In this document: in pieces, positions 22,512 through 31,241 of the stretch
Layout: the number at the start of each line of letters is the position of its first letter
Numbering within the stretch: the stretch's first letter is position 1
Made by a program: the position numbers and the translations under genes
The notes under the pieces: model-generated
The model's input: only the letters and a program-made list of their open reading frames with translations
Databases searched by the model: none
What the model was told of the DNA's origin: nothing
NCBI GenBank assembly: GCA_910588655.1
Contig: CAJUPJ010000011.1
Span: forward strand, 1-64,000
Source of the DNA: an uncultured Lachnospiraceae bacterium
GTDB lineage: Bacteria; Bacillota; Clostridia; Lachnospirales; Lachnospiraceae
Direction of reading: 5' to 3'
Length of the DNA stretch: 64,000 nucleotides

Positions 22512-24617
22512 CTAATAATATAATTTTGCAACAGCCTGTATCATGTCCCTGTGCCTGCTCCATTCATAATAAAACTGCGAATGGCTGACTGGTGCTGTTC
22601 CTGAGCATGTTTCAGGAGTACACCAGGCTATTCCCTTTTTTGTAAGGTAGTCGCCAAGTGAACCATTAGCACCGCTTATACTTTCCCTTATCAGCCTGTA
22701 TCCCGTTTTCTGCCTGACAAGGCTTGTAAGGGAAGAATATTTTGTATAATATATAACCCTGCCAGCCTCATGGTAATTTATAACTGCCTTAGGCTGGATT
22801 TTGTTTATAAGCTTTACAAGAGCTTTTGTTTCACGCTCTGAAAAAGCATAAGGCCCTGAATAACCTTCCCTGCCTCTTTTTGTCCTTCTTGAATTGCCCT
22901 TTCTGAAACCAGCATTAAAGTTCCTGTTTAAATCAACACCTCTTGCATTTGCTTTCCATCTTCTGTAGCTCCCCCTGCCAAGGCGTTTTACAAGCCTTCT
23001 TAAAGACGGGCTTTTAATCCTTGCCAGACCGTACTGGCTTATATTGACACCATCAGGGTTAAGCATTGGCACAATATATACACATACTTTGTTAAAAAGC
23101 TTGCTGTAAGCTTTTCCATTATACTTTCCCGAATAATAATACTTGCAGCATCTTTCTGCCATCTTCATTACAAGCTGGGAATTAAGCCATTCCCTTGCAT
23201 GCATTGTGGATTGTATTAATATTTTCTTTTTGGCATCTGGGTTTCCAAGCCTGATACAGTACACATTATTATTATCAGCTGTTTTTGCCATAACTGAAAG
23301 TTCCATTACATCCTGGTAAAACTTTGCCATTTTTTTAATGTCCCTTGACAAGTCAGCATAAGAATATTTTGCATCATATATATTTACAATACTGGCTATA
23401 TCCTGGACAGACAGTGAAACAGAATTGTTTTTAATATAGCCGCTGCTTCCATCAGGAAGCTTTATTTTAAGCCATCCAGGGCTTTTTGCAACACACCTGT
23501 ACCTTGTTTTTGCTTTTGCTTTCCCTTTTTCTGCACCATTATAAATACCAGAATATATAACGGTTTTCTTCTTGACAAAAGCTCCCTTATTTATACTTTT
23601 AAATATAAATGTAAATGTAAATTCCGCTTGTGATGTATAATCCCCCATCCCTGATACTTCTGCTTTGTATGTGTCCTTCTTTTTAATATTGCTGTCAAGC
23701 GGGATTTTAACCTCTGTAAAGCCTTTATTAATTGTAAACTGCTGTCCGGAGGCATTAGTACCTGCCAGGTTTGTTACTGAAAGGGAAAGGGTTATACCGG
23801 CTTCTGGTTTGTATTCCTCTTCCCTGTAAAATGAATATGCAAGTATATCATTTTCTGTTATTTCATGCCCGAACCTGAGCACAATTCCTTCATACTCGGA
23901 AATAAAAAGAACTTCAGACAATATAAGCCTGTTTGCATCAAAATAATTGTAAAGAAGCTGTTTTGCATTATAGAATTTATAAGCATTTGTTATATTCCAG
24001 GTATTTGTAACCCCGTCATGCTGTATAATGGCATCTGTGCCAAATGTACTGCTGGCACGTACCAGAACCAGTGCACTATAATAACCACTATAAAGCAGGC
24101 GTGCATCTTCAAAACTATTAATTCCGTTATCCAGTATACCAGTATTTATAGTTTCTATTGCATTATATATATTATAATTGTCTGTACTGCCTTCAATACA
24201 ATTTACTGCAAAATAAACAGCATCTTGTATAGCAGGTGTATCTGTATTTCCATAAGCAGAAATTTTTAAAACAGCAGTTCCTGTGCCATTAGCTTTTATA
24301 TTATAGCCATCAACTGATACTGCTCCCGGATTATAATTAAAATTTTCTGGAAAACCAGAAAGGTTCTGCAAATTCTCAATATTTACGTCACCAGACTCCG
24401 TTAAGTTACTGGTCTGTGAAAGATTAAAACTCTGGCCCTGCATGACAGATACCATATTTTTAATCTGTATTTCCTCTTCTGGATTATCTCCAGTAACTGT
24501 AACCACATTATTAATTCCAGTATTTTCATTCATACCAAATACAACCGCCGCATCTGCACCTTTATAAAATAATATGCAGAAAACAGCAATTATGGTACTA
24601 ACTAATAGTTTTTTCAT
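22512..24617 (-). CDS. Secreted M14-family zinc carboxypeptidase with SH3-like domain
   Basis: 701 residues. The signal peptide MKKLLVSTIIAVFCILFYKG is followed by about 320 residues of beta-rich sequence without a clear family, an SH3-like segment (about 350-405, ending DGSSGYIKNNSVSL) and an M14 peptidase domain (about 410-701). The zinc ligands are in TMHAREWLNSQ (HxxE) and NYHEAGRVIYY (His), with DLNRNF for the substrate carboxylate. A Glu in WCTPETCSG is the likely general base. It probably trims peptides or peptidoglycan stem peptides outside the cell; the SH3 part suggests cell-wall binding. The ATG follows GGAGGATAAAA. Confidence 0.88.
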   Translation of the reverse strand: MKKLLVSTIIAVFCILFYKGADAAVVFGMNENTGINNVVTVTGDNPEEEIQIKNMVSVMQGQSFNLSQTSNLTESGDVNIENLQNLSGFPENFNYNPGAVSVDGYNIKANGTGTAVLKISAYGNTDTPAIQDAVYFAVNCIEGSTDNYNIYNAIETINTGILDNGINSFEDARLLYSGYYSALVLVRASSTFGTDAIIQHDGVTNTWNITNAYKFYNAKQLLYNYFDANRLILSEVLFISEYEGIVLRFGHEITENDILAYSFYREEEYKPEAGITLSLSVTNLAGTNASGQQFTINKGFTEVKIPLDSNIKKKDTYKAEVSGMGDYTSQAEFTFTFIFKSINKGAFVKKKTVIYSGIYNGAEKGKAKAKTRYRCVAKSPGWLKIKLPDGSSGYIKNNSVSLSVQDIASIVNIYDAKYSYADLSRDIKKMAKFYQDVMELSVMAKTADNNNVYCIRLGNPDAKKKILIQSTMHAREWLNSQLVMKMAERCCKYYYSGKYNGKAYSKLFNKVCVYIVPMLNPDGVNISQYGLARIKSPSLRRLVKRLGRGSYRRWKANARGVDLNRNFNAGFRKGNSRRTKRGREGYSGPYAFSERETKALVKLINKIQPKAVINYHEAGRVIYYTKYSSLTSLVRQKTGYRLIRESISGANGSLGDYLTKKGIAWCTPETCSGTAPVSHSQFYYEWSRHRDMIQAVAKLYY

Positions 24618-24644
24618 TTTTATCCTCCGTGTTTCATCCAGCCA

Positions 24645-25124
24645 TTATTTATGAAAGGAAAAAACCTTTCTGGCTGGATTTAATGTTTCACCTGCTGAAC
24701 ATATTTTATCTGCAATACATACAATCCAGCTTTCAATATGCACTGGCGGTATTGGGGTCAGCGGGAACATATGCTTTTTAATAATATCTTTCTCAATATC
24801 TGTAAGTGTAAAATCCCTCATTGCATTACGTAGTGCTGCTGATGCATGGAAAAAGCCATGTGGCCTGCGGTGTTTATGTTCCTTGTCATGCCAGTCATAC
24901 AGGAAATAATCATGCAGAAGCGCACCACGTACCAGTTCACTATATGAAATATCCAGGTGGTATTTTGAAGCAATCTGGCAGCTTTTGCGGGCGACCATAA
25001 TACTGTGCTTGTAAATACTTGTATTTCCATGCTGCATATACTTCCTGCTTTCCTTAAAATACGAATTATTGACTACATCAGCAAGAATTTCCTTTAATAA
25101 TTTTTCATAAGCGGCTTTACGCAT
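24645..25124 (-). CDS. HD-domain phosphohydrolase
   Basis: 159 residues. Metal-binding residues of an HD domain: His in SIYKHSIMVA, HD in ALLHDYF, then distal His and Asp in HMFP and CIADK. Substrates of such small HD proteins are nucleotides or unknown phosphate esters. Its start overlaps the upstream membrane-protein gene by eight bases, so it is the last gene of the DUF5685/J-domain operon. The ending KVFSFHK is short and polar. Confidence 0.8.
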   Translation of the reverse strand: MRKAAYEKLLKEILADVVNNSYFKESRKYMQHGNTSIYKHSIMVARKSCQIASKYHLDISYSELVRGALLHDYFLYDWHDKEHKHRRPHGFFHASAALRNAMRDFTLTDIEKDIIKKHMFPLTPIPPVHIESWIVCIADKICSAGETLNPARKVFSFHK

Positions 25125-25671
25125 CTAACCACCTTCCAAAAATATCACCATACCTGTCCTGGAAATATATATATGCCCTGTCAAACACAATCCATAAAAT
25201 TTCAGCAGCAGCTATTATAGCCGCTACAAAAAGCAGTGGCACTCCAGCCAGTTTATCTATCCATCCTTCCTGGAATAATGCTTCAAAACCAATAAAATAT
25301 TTTACCATTACAAGTGCTATTACAAGCAGTATATGGTAACAAAGCCCTTTAATAAACATTCCTGCCACAAAAGATGTTTTCCTGCCCCTTAAATATTCTG
25401 CAACTAAAACATATACTGAAAATCCTGCAAATGTAAAACAGTAAAGTTTTTGTGGTGCAAGAATTAACCCGGCAAGAAATGTACCAGCTACAAATGCTGC
25501 TCCTGCCCTGGTCTTAAAGCGCCTTTGGAAAATCCCTGCCAGAAATGCTGCCGCCGCCAGCAGGAACATGGAACTTGCTTCAATAACACCACTTAACACA
25601 ATAAATATTACTGCAAGTGCCATAAGCATGCCACCCCATGCAATTTCCTTTGTTTTTAAATGCAACTGCAC
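25117..25671 (-). CDS. Polytopic membrane protein, unknown function
   Basis: About 184 residues from a GTG at 25671 placed after GGAGGAGATTT. Five or six hydrophobic segments cover most of the protein (GGMLMALAVIFIVLSG, FLLAAAAFLAGIF, FVAGTFLAGLIL, LLVIALVMV, LLFVAAIIAAAEILWIV). The family resembles ECF-type substrate-binding membrane proteins in length and in the start (TKEIAWGGMLMAL), but no partner ATPase is near. It overlaps the J-domain gene upstream and the HD gene downstream. Confidence 0.7.
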   Translation of the reverse strand: MQLHLKTKEIAWGGMLMALAVIFIVLSGVIEASSMFLLAAAAFLAGIFQRRFKTRAGAAFVAGTFLAGLILAPQKLYCFTFAGFSVYVLVAEYLRGRKTSFVAGMFIKGLCYHILLVIALVMVKYFIGFEALFQEGWIDKLAGVPLLFVAAIIAAAEILWIVFDRAYIYFQDRYGDIFGRWLDA

Positions 25672-26156
25672 AAATCTCCTCCCATACATTCGCAAAGCGA
25701 ATCTGCACACCAGAGGTCACAGCATATATTTCCTGTGCTGCACCCGCCTGAACCATAGTAACCATTAGGGTTGCGTCCATATCCCTGGCCATAATTCTGG
25801 TAACTCTGCCTGTTATACTGTCCATTATTATAATTACCATTAGTATAGCCGCCCTGGGCATTACCGCTGCTATAACCTCCGTTATTGTAACCACCATTAG
25901 TATAGCCACCCTGGCTGCTGTTATTATAACCGTTCTGGTATCCCTGGCTGTAACCACTGCCACCATTTGCCCTTGAATTCATTATCTGGGTATAGGCTGC
26001 CTGCACCTCTTTAAACTTATCTTCTGCAAGGTCTGCCAAAGGGTTGTTAGCATAAGAATCAGGATGGTATTTCCTGCTTAGTTCCTTATATGCCTTTTTT
26101 ACTTCATCATCTGTGGCGTTTGGTGAAATTCCAAGCACCTGGTATGGGTCTGTCAC
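25656..26156 (-). CDS. J-domain protein with Gly/Tyr/Asn-rich and Cys-rich tail
   Basis: 166 residues from a GTG behind GGAGGACAAAAA. Residues 1-62 are a J domain with the HPD motif in RKYHPDSY, so it should stimulate an Hsp70 (DnaK). Residues 65-140 are low-complexity repeats of GGYTNGGYNN type. The last 25 residues hold seven cysteines (GGCSTGNICCDLWCADSLCE), perhaps a metal site or membrane-proximal patch. The zinc finger and substrate domains of true DnaJ are missing. Its GTGA start overlaps the stop of the DUF5685 gene, so the two are translationally coupled. Confidence 0.85.
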   Translation of the reverse strand: MTDPYQVLGISPNATDDEVKKAYKELSRKYHPDSYANNPLADLAEDKFKEVQAAYTQIMNSRANGGSGYSQGYQNGYNNSSQGGYTNGGYNNGGYSSGNAQGGYTNGNYNNGQYNRQSYQNYGQGYGRNPNGYYGSGGCSTGNICCDLWCADSLCECMGGDLCSCI

Positions 26157-27001
26157 TTTTTGTCCTCCTTTTTCTTTGCGTGGATATAGTCATAACGGTT
26201 CCATACACCTGCATAGAGTATGTTCCGCAAAATATCTATATAACTAAGGCATGGAAGCTGTTCAAATGCGCCACATGCCATAGATATCACATCCAGAAGC
26301 ATTTCCCTGGTATTTTCCTCAAAGCCTGCTTCCCTGGCTGCATTTTTAAATGGATTATACCTGCCATTTTTTATATCCTCCTGCAAATCATCATATGCAT
26401 CCATTATATAAATATACATTCCAAGATAGTATCCCAAATCACCAAGATACATTTTAAACATATCATCCTTATAAATAAATAATTCTGCAAGAAGGCTTCC
26501 AAAACAGCCTGCATTTTCCATAATATCATATTCCTGTTTTTTCTCAAGCCCTCCAAGCCTGTCTAATGCCTGCCTGGTGGCATCTGCCTGCCGTCTGTAC
26601 TTATTTTCTATCTTTTTTGCATATTTTTTGTAAATTAACGCACCTGCACTGCCTTTAAGAGAGGCATCATCCTTTTTATCATCAAGGCAATGGTAATAAC
26701 TTAGAAGAATATTAATATCAGCACAATAATCCGTAATCCCGTTATACAATATTTCATGCTTTTTAGCTGGATGTATAATACAGTGTCTTTTTTCATGCCT
26801 GCATTTTACATTATATACAGAACTTAAAAGAATTATAAGGAAAGTCATATCATACGTAAGCGTAATACGCCCAGCCATGCCATACTTTGCCCTCAGCCTT
26901 TCACAAAGCCCACAGTAAAAAGCATGGTATACTTCATAATCCTTTATCTTAAGTTCAGGCTTACGTATCTGCACATATCCAAACAAAGCATATACCTCCA
27001 T
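26153..27001 (-). CDS. DUF5685-family protein with phytoene/squalene-synthase-like Asp motifs
   Basis: 282 residues, predicted almost entirely helical and soluble. The N-terminus FGYVQIRKPELKIKDYE and FYCGLCERLRAKYG are typical of DUF5685. Two aspartate-rich motifs stand out: LDDKKDD near residue 100 and DAYDDLQEDIKNGRYNPF near 215. The second resembles the RDxxEDxxxGRxYxP block of phytoene and squalene synthases. Cysteines in YCGLC and CRHEKRHC could bind a metal or iron-sulfur cluster. The reaction is unknown. It is the first gene of a four-gene operon with the J-domain, membrane and HD proteins. Confidence 0.75.
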   Translation of the reverse strand: MEVYALFGYVQIRKPELKIKDYEVYHAFYCGLCERLRAKYGMAGRITLTYDMTFLIILLSSVYNVKCRHEKRHCIIHPAKKHEILYNGITDYCADINILLSYYHCLDDKKDDASLKGSAGALIYKKYAKKIENKYRRQADATRQALDRLGGLEKKQEYDIMENAGCFGSLLAELFIYKDDMFKMYLGDLGYYLGMYIYIMDAYDDLQEDIKNGRYNPFKNAAREAGFEENTREMLLDVISMACGAFEQLPCLSYIDILRNILYAGVWNRYDYIHAKKKEDKK

Positions 27002-27211
27002 TAATATTTTATTCCATATATATTATAATGTACTTTATATCCCATAAAACATTCAATTTTAAATATGCATATGTTGTATTAACATTATACATTGCATGTA
27101 TTACAACTATAGAAAAGACTGTTGTTCAAGTGTTTTTCCGTTTATCTGCTTTATAATATCATAAAATTATGTTATTATAAAGTACATAAAATTAAAAGGA
27201 GATAAATTTTT

Positions 27212-27658
27212 ATGAAATTTCTGATACAAAGGGTTAATAGTGCATCTGTCCAAATAGATAATGAGATAACTGGCAAAATTGGAAAAGGGCTTCTGGTATT
27301 TATTGGTGTATGTAACAGTGATACAGAAGAAACTGCTGGTAAAATGCTTAAAAAAACATATAATCTAAGAATTTTTAGTGATGCAGAAGGCAAGACAAAC
27401 CTTTCAGCAGGCGATGTAAATGGAGGGCTTCTGCTTATATCACAATTTACATTATATGCAAACTGCAAAAAAGGCAACAGGCCATCTTTTTTTGAAGCAG
27501 GAAATCCAGACCATGCGGAAAAACTTTATAATTATATAGTTAATAAAGCAAAAGAATATTGTAATAAAGTTGAAACAGGACGCTTTGGGGCAGATATGAA
27601 AGTTACACTGGAAAATGACGGGCCATTTACTGTAATGCTTAATTCAGATGAATTGTAA
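27212..27658 (+). CDS. dtd: D-aminoacyl-tRNA deacylase
   Basis: 148 residues, standard length. It removes D-amino acids (and Gly from tRNA-Ala) mischarged onto tRNA. Motifs are KIGKGLLVFIGV, the catalytic SQFTLYAN (Thr), KKGNRPSF and the GPFTVMLN cross-subunit motif, so it should be active as a dimer. The ATG follows AAAAGGAGATAAA. The gene stands alone and faces away from the DUF5685 operon; TATAAT lies about 60 bases upstream. Confidence 0.96.
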   Translation: MKFLIQRVNSASVQIDNEITGKIGKGLLVFIGVCNSDTEETAGKMLKKTYNLRIFSDAEGKTNLSAGDVNGGLLLISQFTLYANCKKGNRPSFFEAGNPDHAEKLYNYIVNKAKEYCNKVETGRFGADMKVTLENDGPFTVMLNSDEL

Positions 27659-27678
27659 TGTGAAAGGAAGTATTACCA

Positions 27679-28060
27679 ATGCCAGCATTATCACAAGAAA
27701 AACTCTATACAAACCACCAAAGAATACTAAATTTTATTAATACTGAAATTAATATTTATATACGTAATAATAGTGGCAGTTGTGAGGTTTTTCCTGCCCC
27801 ATTTTCTGTTTTTCTTTTTGCAGATAATTCAAAATACCTTGAACCTGATATCTCCGTTATCTGTGACAAAAGTAAAATAGACAACAAAGGATGCAGGTGT
27901 AAGAGAATACCGGATTGTAGACCCATATAAAAATACCACCGTTGTTTATGACATAGAACATGATGAAATTCCAGCTGTATATCCATTTACTGATAATATT
28001 CCTGTTGGAATTTACCAGGGATTTTTTATTAACCTGTCCTTATTTTTTCAACAGACATAA
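27679..28060 (+). pseudogene. Uma2-family (PD-(D/E)XK nuclease-like) gene, internally deleted
   Basis: The first frame encodes MPALSQEKLYTNHQRI, EVFPAPFSVFLF and LEPDISVICDKSK, the N-terminal half of Uma2 (DUF820) proteins. It then runs into RCKRIPDCRPI and a stop. The next frame resumes at AGVREYRIVDPYK and ends near 28058. The piece between, which normally holds the WxIEIVSPSS segment with active-site Glu, is missing. A deletion of roughly 30 codons with a frameshift explains this. It starts 20 bases after dtd with its own GGAAG site. Uma2 genes are common and often decayed in mobile-rich genomes. Confidence 0.7.
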
Positions 28061-28146
28061 TGACAAAGAACAAATTTACACAATTTAATAACAAAAATAT
28101 ACTAATGCAAATTAAAATAAAAAAATACTATTTATTATACAATAAA

Positions 28147-28176
28147 ATATACTGGTTTTTGAAAAAACCAGTATAT
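28147..28176. terminator. Bidirectional terminator, 14-bp stem
   Basis: ATATACTGGTTTTT and its perfect complement are separated by two bases. It lies between the convergent Uma2 remnant and integrase remnant. Confidence 0.6.
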
Positions 28177-28184
28177 ACATTATC

Positions 28185-28730
28185 TTAATTTTTTAAAATA
28201 TAATATGGATAACCATCTATTACGACATTCTTTACATGTTGTATTGAACCTGTATTTTCATCAATTCCTGCCATTATACAAGTTTTTCTTAAATCCTTAC
28301 AGAAATTTGAGCGGTTTACTAAAGAACCATTTTTTGTCCTAAAAATAACACCATTTTGCAGGGCGGCCCGCACCATTTTTTTATATTCAGCCTTTGACAA
28401 GTCCTTGCCTGCTGGAGTAAAAGCTTCTTTTTGTATACGGTATGTCTTAACATGCAGCCCATACCATCCAAGGTATTCAAACAACCTGTTTGCTGCTACA
28501 AGAAATGAATTAATGCTGGAAAATTTGTAATTTTTCTTTGTCCTCAAATCTTCTTTATAAGCAACTACAAGTTCTTTTGTAATCCTTCGTCCACTAGCAT
28601 AATTTACAAGCTTTTTTATATCGCATATATACTTGCTAATAGTTGCTTTACTCTTTTCTTCCATTACAAGATAACTTTTATAATCTTTTAATATCTGCTC
28701 TGTAATAAAATATCCCTTTTGCCTGCCCAT
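28185..28730 (-). pseudogene. Tyrosine recombinase remnant lacking the catalytic core
   Basis: 181 residues remain open. The N-terminal SAM-like core-binding domain of phage-type integrases is recognisable (YKSYLVMEEKSKATISKY, INSFLVAANRLFEYL). After KAEYKKMVRAA the sequence jumps to GVIFRTKNGSLVNRSN, which in intact relatives lies after the first catalytic Arg and Lys. The usual HxxR and final Tyr are absent, and the end is unrelated sequence. It cannot be a working recombinase, although a DNA-binding fragment might be made (ATG follows GGAGGAACA). It suggests a former mobile element here. Confidence 0.72.
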
Positions 28731-28811
28731 TTTATTGTTCCTCCATAATCACAATTATTAATAAGTTTCTTTTAATGAAGAAACAATACCATATAATTCC
28801 ATAAACCACAA

Positions 28812-28866
28812 AACCCCCAGGCATTATACAATAGCATATTTATGCCATGTATAATGCCTGGGGGTT
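28812..28866 (-). terminator. Strong terminator of the rubrerythrin gene
   Basis: Perfect 19-base arms (AACCCCCAGGCATTATACA and complement), with a further GCATA/TATGC pairing inside the loop. On the minus strand it is followed by TTTTGTGG. Confidence 0.75.
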
Positions 28867-28914
28867 GTCTGCCAAGGCAGGTTTTGTTTTCCAGGGCTTG
28901 TTTATTGTGGTAAT

Positions 28915-29517
28915 TTATTTCATACAGTCACACATATATGGTGCCATTGACATTCTTATAAAAAATCCCTGGCCACTGTCACACACTGGACAGTTCTGTG
29001 GCGCAATTTCTGACTCAACTATATAACCACATCCAAGACACATCCAGCCTGTTTTAACATCTGATACAAAAAGTTTATTTTCTTCCATAAGCTTGGCAAC
29101 TTCTTCAAACCTTCTTGCATGTACCCTTTCGATATCTGCAATAAGGTAAAATTTGCCCGCAATATGTGTAAATCCTTCTTCTTTGGCAATATCCCCAAAT
29201 TCTTTATAGGCACTGTCTGCCTCTTCAAATTCATTGTGGAGTGCATTTTTAAGCTGTGTAAGTACATCCTTGGATGTATTTACAGGATATCCTGCATCAA
29301 TATTAATATTTTCCCCTTCTGCTTCCTTTAAGAAATCATAAAAAACTTTTGCATGTTCTTTTTCCTGTTCTGCGGTGAAATCAAATATTTTTTTAATAAC
29401 ATAAAGCCCGTTCTGTTGTGCAAGCTCTGCTGCAAATGTATACCTGTTCCTTGCCTGGCTCTCCCCTGCAAACGCCCTCATAAGGTTTTGTTTTGTCCTG
29501 CTGTCTTTTAAATCCAT
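28915..29517 (-). CDS. rbr: Rubrerythrin
   Basis: 200 residues from the ATG at 29517 behind GGAGGGAAA. The ferritin-like four-helix domain (1-155) carries the diiron ligands in AGESQARNRY, EQEKEHAKVF, FEEAD and DIERVHARRFEEV. The C-terminal rubredoxin-like domain has CLGCGYI and CPVCDSG. It reduces hydrogen peroxide with electrons from rubredoxin or NADH systems and is a main peroxide defence of anaerobes. It is a single-gene unit with its own terminator. No PerR box is evident close to the start. Confidence 0.95.
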   Translation of the reverse strand: MDLKDSRTKQNLMRAFAGESQARNRYTFAAELAQQNGLYVIKKIFDFTAEQEKEHAKVFYDFLKEAEGENINIDAGYPVNTSKDVLTQLKNALHNEFEEADSAYKEFGDIAKEEGFTHIAGKFYLIADIERVHARRFEEVAKLMEENKLFVSDVKTGWMCLGCGYIVESEIAPQNCPVCDSGQGFFIRMSMAPYMCDCMK

Positions 29518-29614
29518 AGCTTTTCCCTCCATCTTAATAATGTTCCTGAATAATAATTTTATTATTGGTTTTTTATTGCTATGGATATTATTTTCCAAAA
29601 TACAGGTTATTATA

Positions 29615-30586
29615 CTATCTCTGTGCCATCTTTAATAAAAGTATTTCAACACCTATCTGTGCATCAAGTAATCCACGTTTATACTTATACTCAGTTTCAG
29701 CACATTCATCAAGCAGTTCTCTAAGCTGGCTGCTTTTAAACCTGCCTGCCTGTGTAATATATTTGCCCACTGTAAATGGAGGTATTTGTATTTTTGATGC
29801 TATTTCATTCTTTGGAAGGCGTGATACTGCCTTTGCCTGTAAAAGTATGTTAAACTGCCTTGTAACAAGGTAAAGTATGGACATAGGGCTTTCCCTTAGT
29901 TCTAAAAGGTCATTATAAAGCCCGAGTGCTTCTTTCAGCTTTCCCATTGCTGCATAGTCAATCATCTGGAATATACGCCCTGTCAGCTGTATACAGCATA
30001 TTGTGTCTATATCTTCTGTTGTGATTTCATCCCTTCCATATGTGTATGAAACCAGTTTATCCATTTCATTTATTATATTGGAAAGCGGACCGCCTGTCTG
30101 CTGCAAAAAGTAATCTGCTGTATTTTCGCGCATCTGTTTGCCTCTTTCTTTAAGCTTTAACCCTATGAAACGCTTTGTATCAGCAGTTCCCATCTGCTTC
30201 ATTTCAACTGCAATGCCATTTTTATTAATATATTTATACAGCTTGTTTCTTTTATCTATCTCTTTCTCTACAAAAACCATAATAGCAGACCCTGGCATTT
30301 CTGGAAGGTAATCTGGCAGCGTGCTTGCAGATTTAAAAAAACCGCTGTCTTCTATTGTTATTAACCTGTAATCACTAAAAAAGGGCAAAGTTTCTGCTGT
30401 TTCTTTAATCTTAAGGATATCAATGTCTTTACCCTCAAAACAGGAATAATTCATATCATCACTGCCTTCAAGGACTGCTTTTTTCAGGCTGTCCCTGTAC
30501 AATTTCTTTAAATAATCTTCCTCCCCATACAGAAGATATAATTTATGGAATGTTTTATTCTTAATGTCTTCTTTTAAACGCTGCAT
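29615..30586 (-). CDS. holA: DNA polymerase III delta subunit
   Basis: 323 residues, usual length. It is the clamp-loader subunit that opens the sliding clamp. The N-terminal AAA-like domain begins with HKLYLLYGEEDYLKKLY; LPFFSDYRLITIED, YFLQQTGGPLSNIINEMDKL and the C-terminal collar domain with SPMSILYLVTRQFNILL are typical. The ATG follows GGGGTAGCATA. It is 37 bases after the HD hydrolase gene and in the same direction. Confidence 0.94.
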   Translation of the reverse strand: MQRLKEDIKNKTFHKLYLLYGEEDYLKKLYRDSLKKAVLEGSDDMNYSCFEGKDIDILKIKETAETLPFFSDYRLITIEDSGFFKSASTLPDYLPEMPGSAIMVFVEKEIDKRNKLYKYINKNGIAVEMKQMGTADTKRFIGLKLKERGKQMRENTADYFLQQTGGPLSNIINEMDKLVSYTYGRDEITTEDIDTICCIQLTGRIFQMIDYAAMGKLKEALGLYNDLLELRESPMSILYLVTRQFNILLQAKAVSRLPKNEIASKIQIPPFTVGKYITQAGRFKSSQLRELLDECAETEYKYKRGLLDAQIGVEILLLKMAQR

Positions 30587-30623
30587 TATGCTACCCCATT
30601 TAATTTACATTTATATAAAGGTA

Positions 30624-31211
30624 CTATTCTTTTAAAATGCCTTTTTCTACATTTGGTTCTATAAAGTTCTTTCTGGCATATTCCCATAATTTCTTTGAAC
30701 CATCTGCTGTATTTTTATTACGGTCTAATACCTGCCCAAGCCTTACACTATGTTCTTTCCAGGATTTGCCGCCTGATGCATCATTTAACATTAAAGGCTG
30801 GAGTTTGTCAAGCATATTGGCAAATGCTGATTCTGGTGTGGACTGTTCCTCAAACTCTTCCCATATATTCCTTAAATATTCTGCCTGGTCTGCTGGCAGT
30901 ATATTAAATATCCTGTCTGCTGCCATGGTTTCACGTTCACGCTTTGTAGTATTGCCATCTGTGTCATATGCATATGTATCACCTGCATCTATTTCAACAA
31001 TATCATGTACCAGCACCATTGCTACAACGCGCAGCACATCAATATCCTTTTCAGCATAACCGCTTAAAAGGACTGCCATTAAAGCAAGATGCCATGAATG
31101 TTCTGCATCATTTTCTTTCCTGCTGCCATCTGCCAGGTACGACTGCCTGGTAATCTGTTTTAATTTATCTGTTTCACGCAAAAACGCAAACTGCCTGTCT
31201 AACCTGTCCAC
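30624..31211 (-). CDS. HD-domain hydrolase, YfbR/nucleotidase type
   Basis: 195 residues from GTG at 31211 behind GGAGG. Metal ligands are His in DAEHSWHLALM, HD in MVLVHDIVEID and a distal Asp in NMLDKLQPL. The layout (RENDAEHS-like, then VHDxxEIxxGDT) fits the HD_3 family, which includes the 5'-deoxynucleotidase YfbR. The true substrate is not known. It is between lexA and holA on the same strand, probably one transcript. Confidence 0.85.
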   Translation of the reverse strand: MDRLDRQFAFLRETDKLKQITRQSYLADGSRKENDAEHSWHLALMAVLLSGYAEKDIDVLRVVAMVLVHDIVEIDAGDTYAYDTDGNTTKRERETMAADRIFNILPADQAEYLRNIWEEFEEQSTPESAFANMLDKLQPLMLNDASGGKSWKEHSVRLGQVLDRNKNTADGSKKLWEYARKNFIEPNVEKGILKE

Positions 31212-31241
31212 CAGTAATGCCTCCCATTCTTGTGTTTTTAA

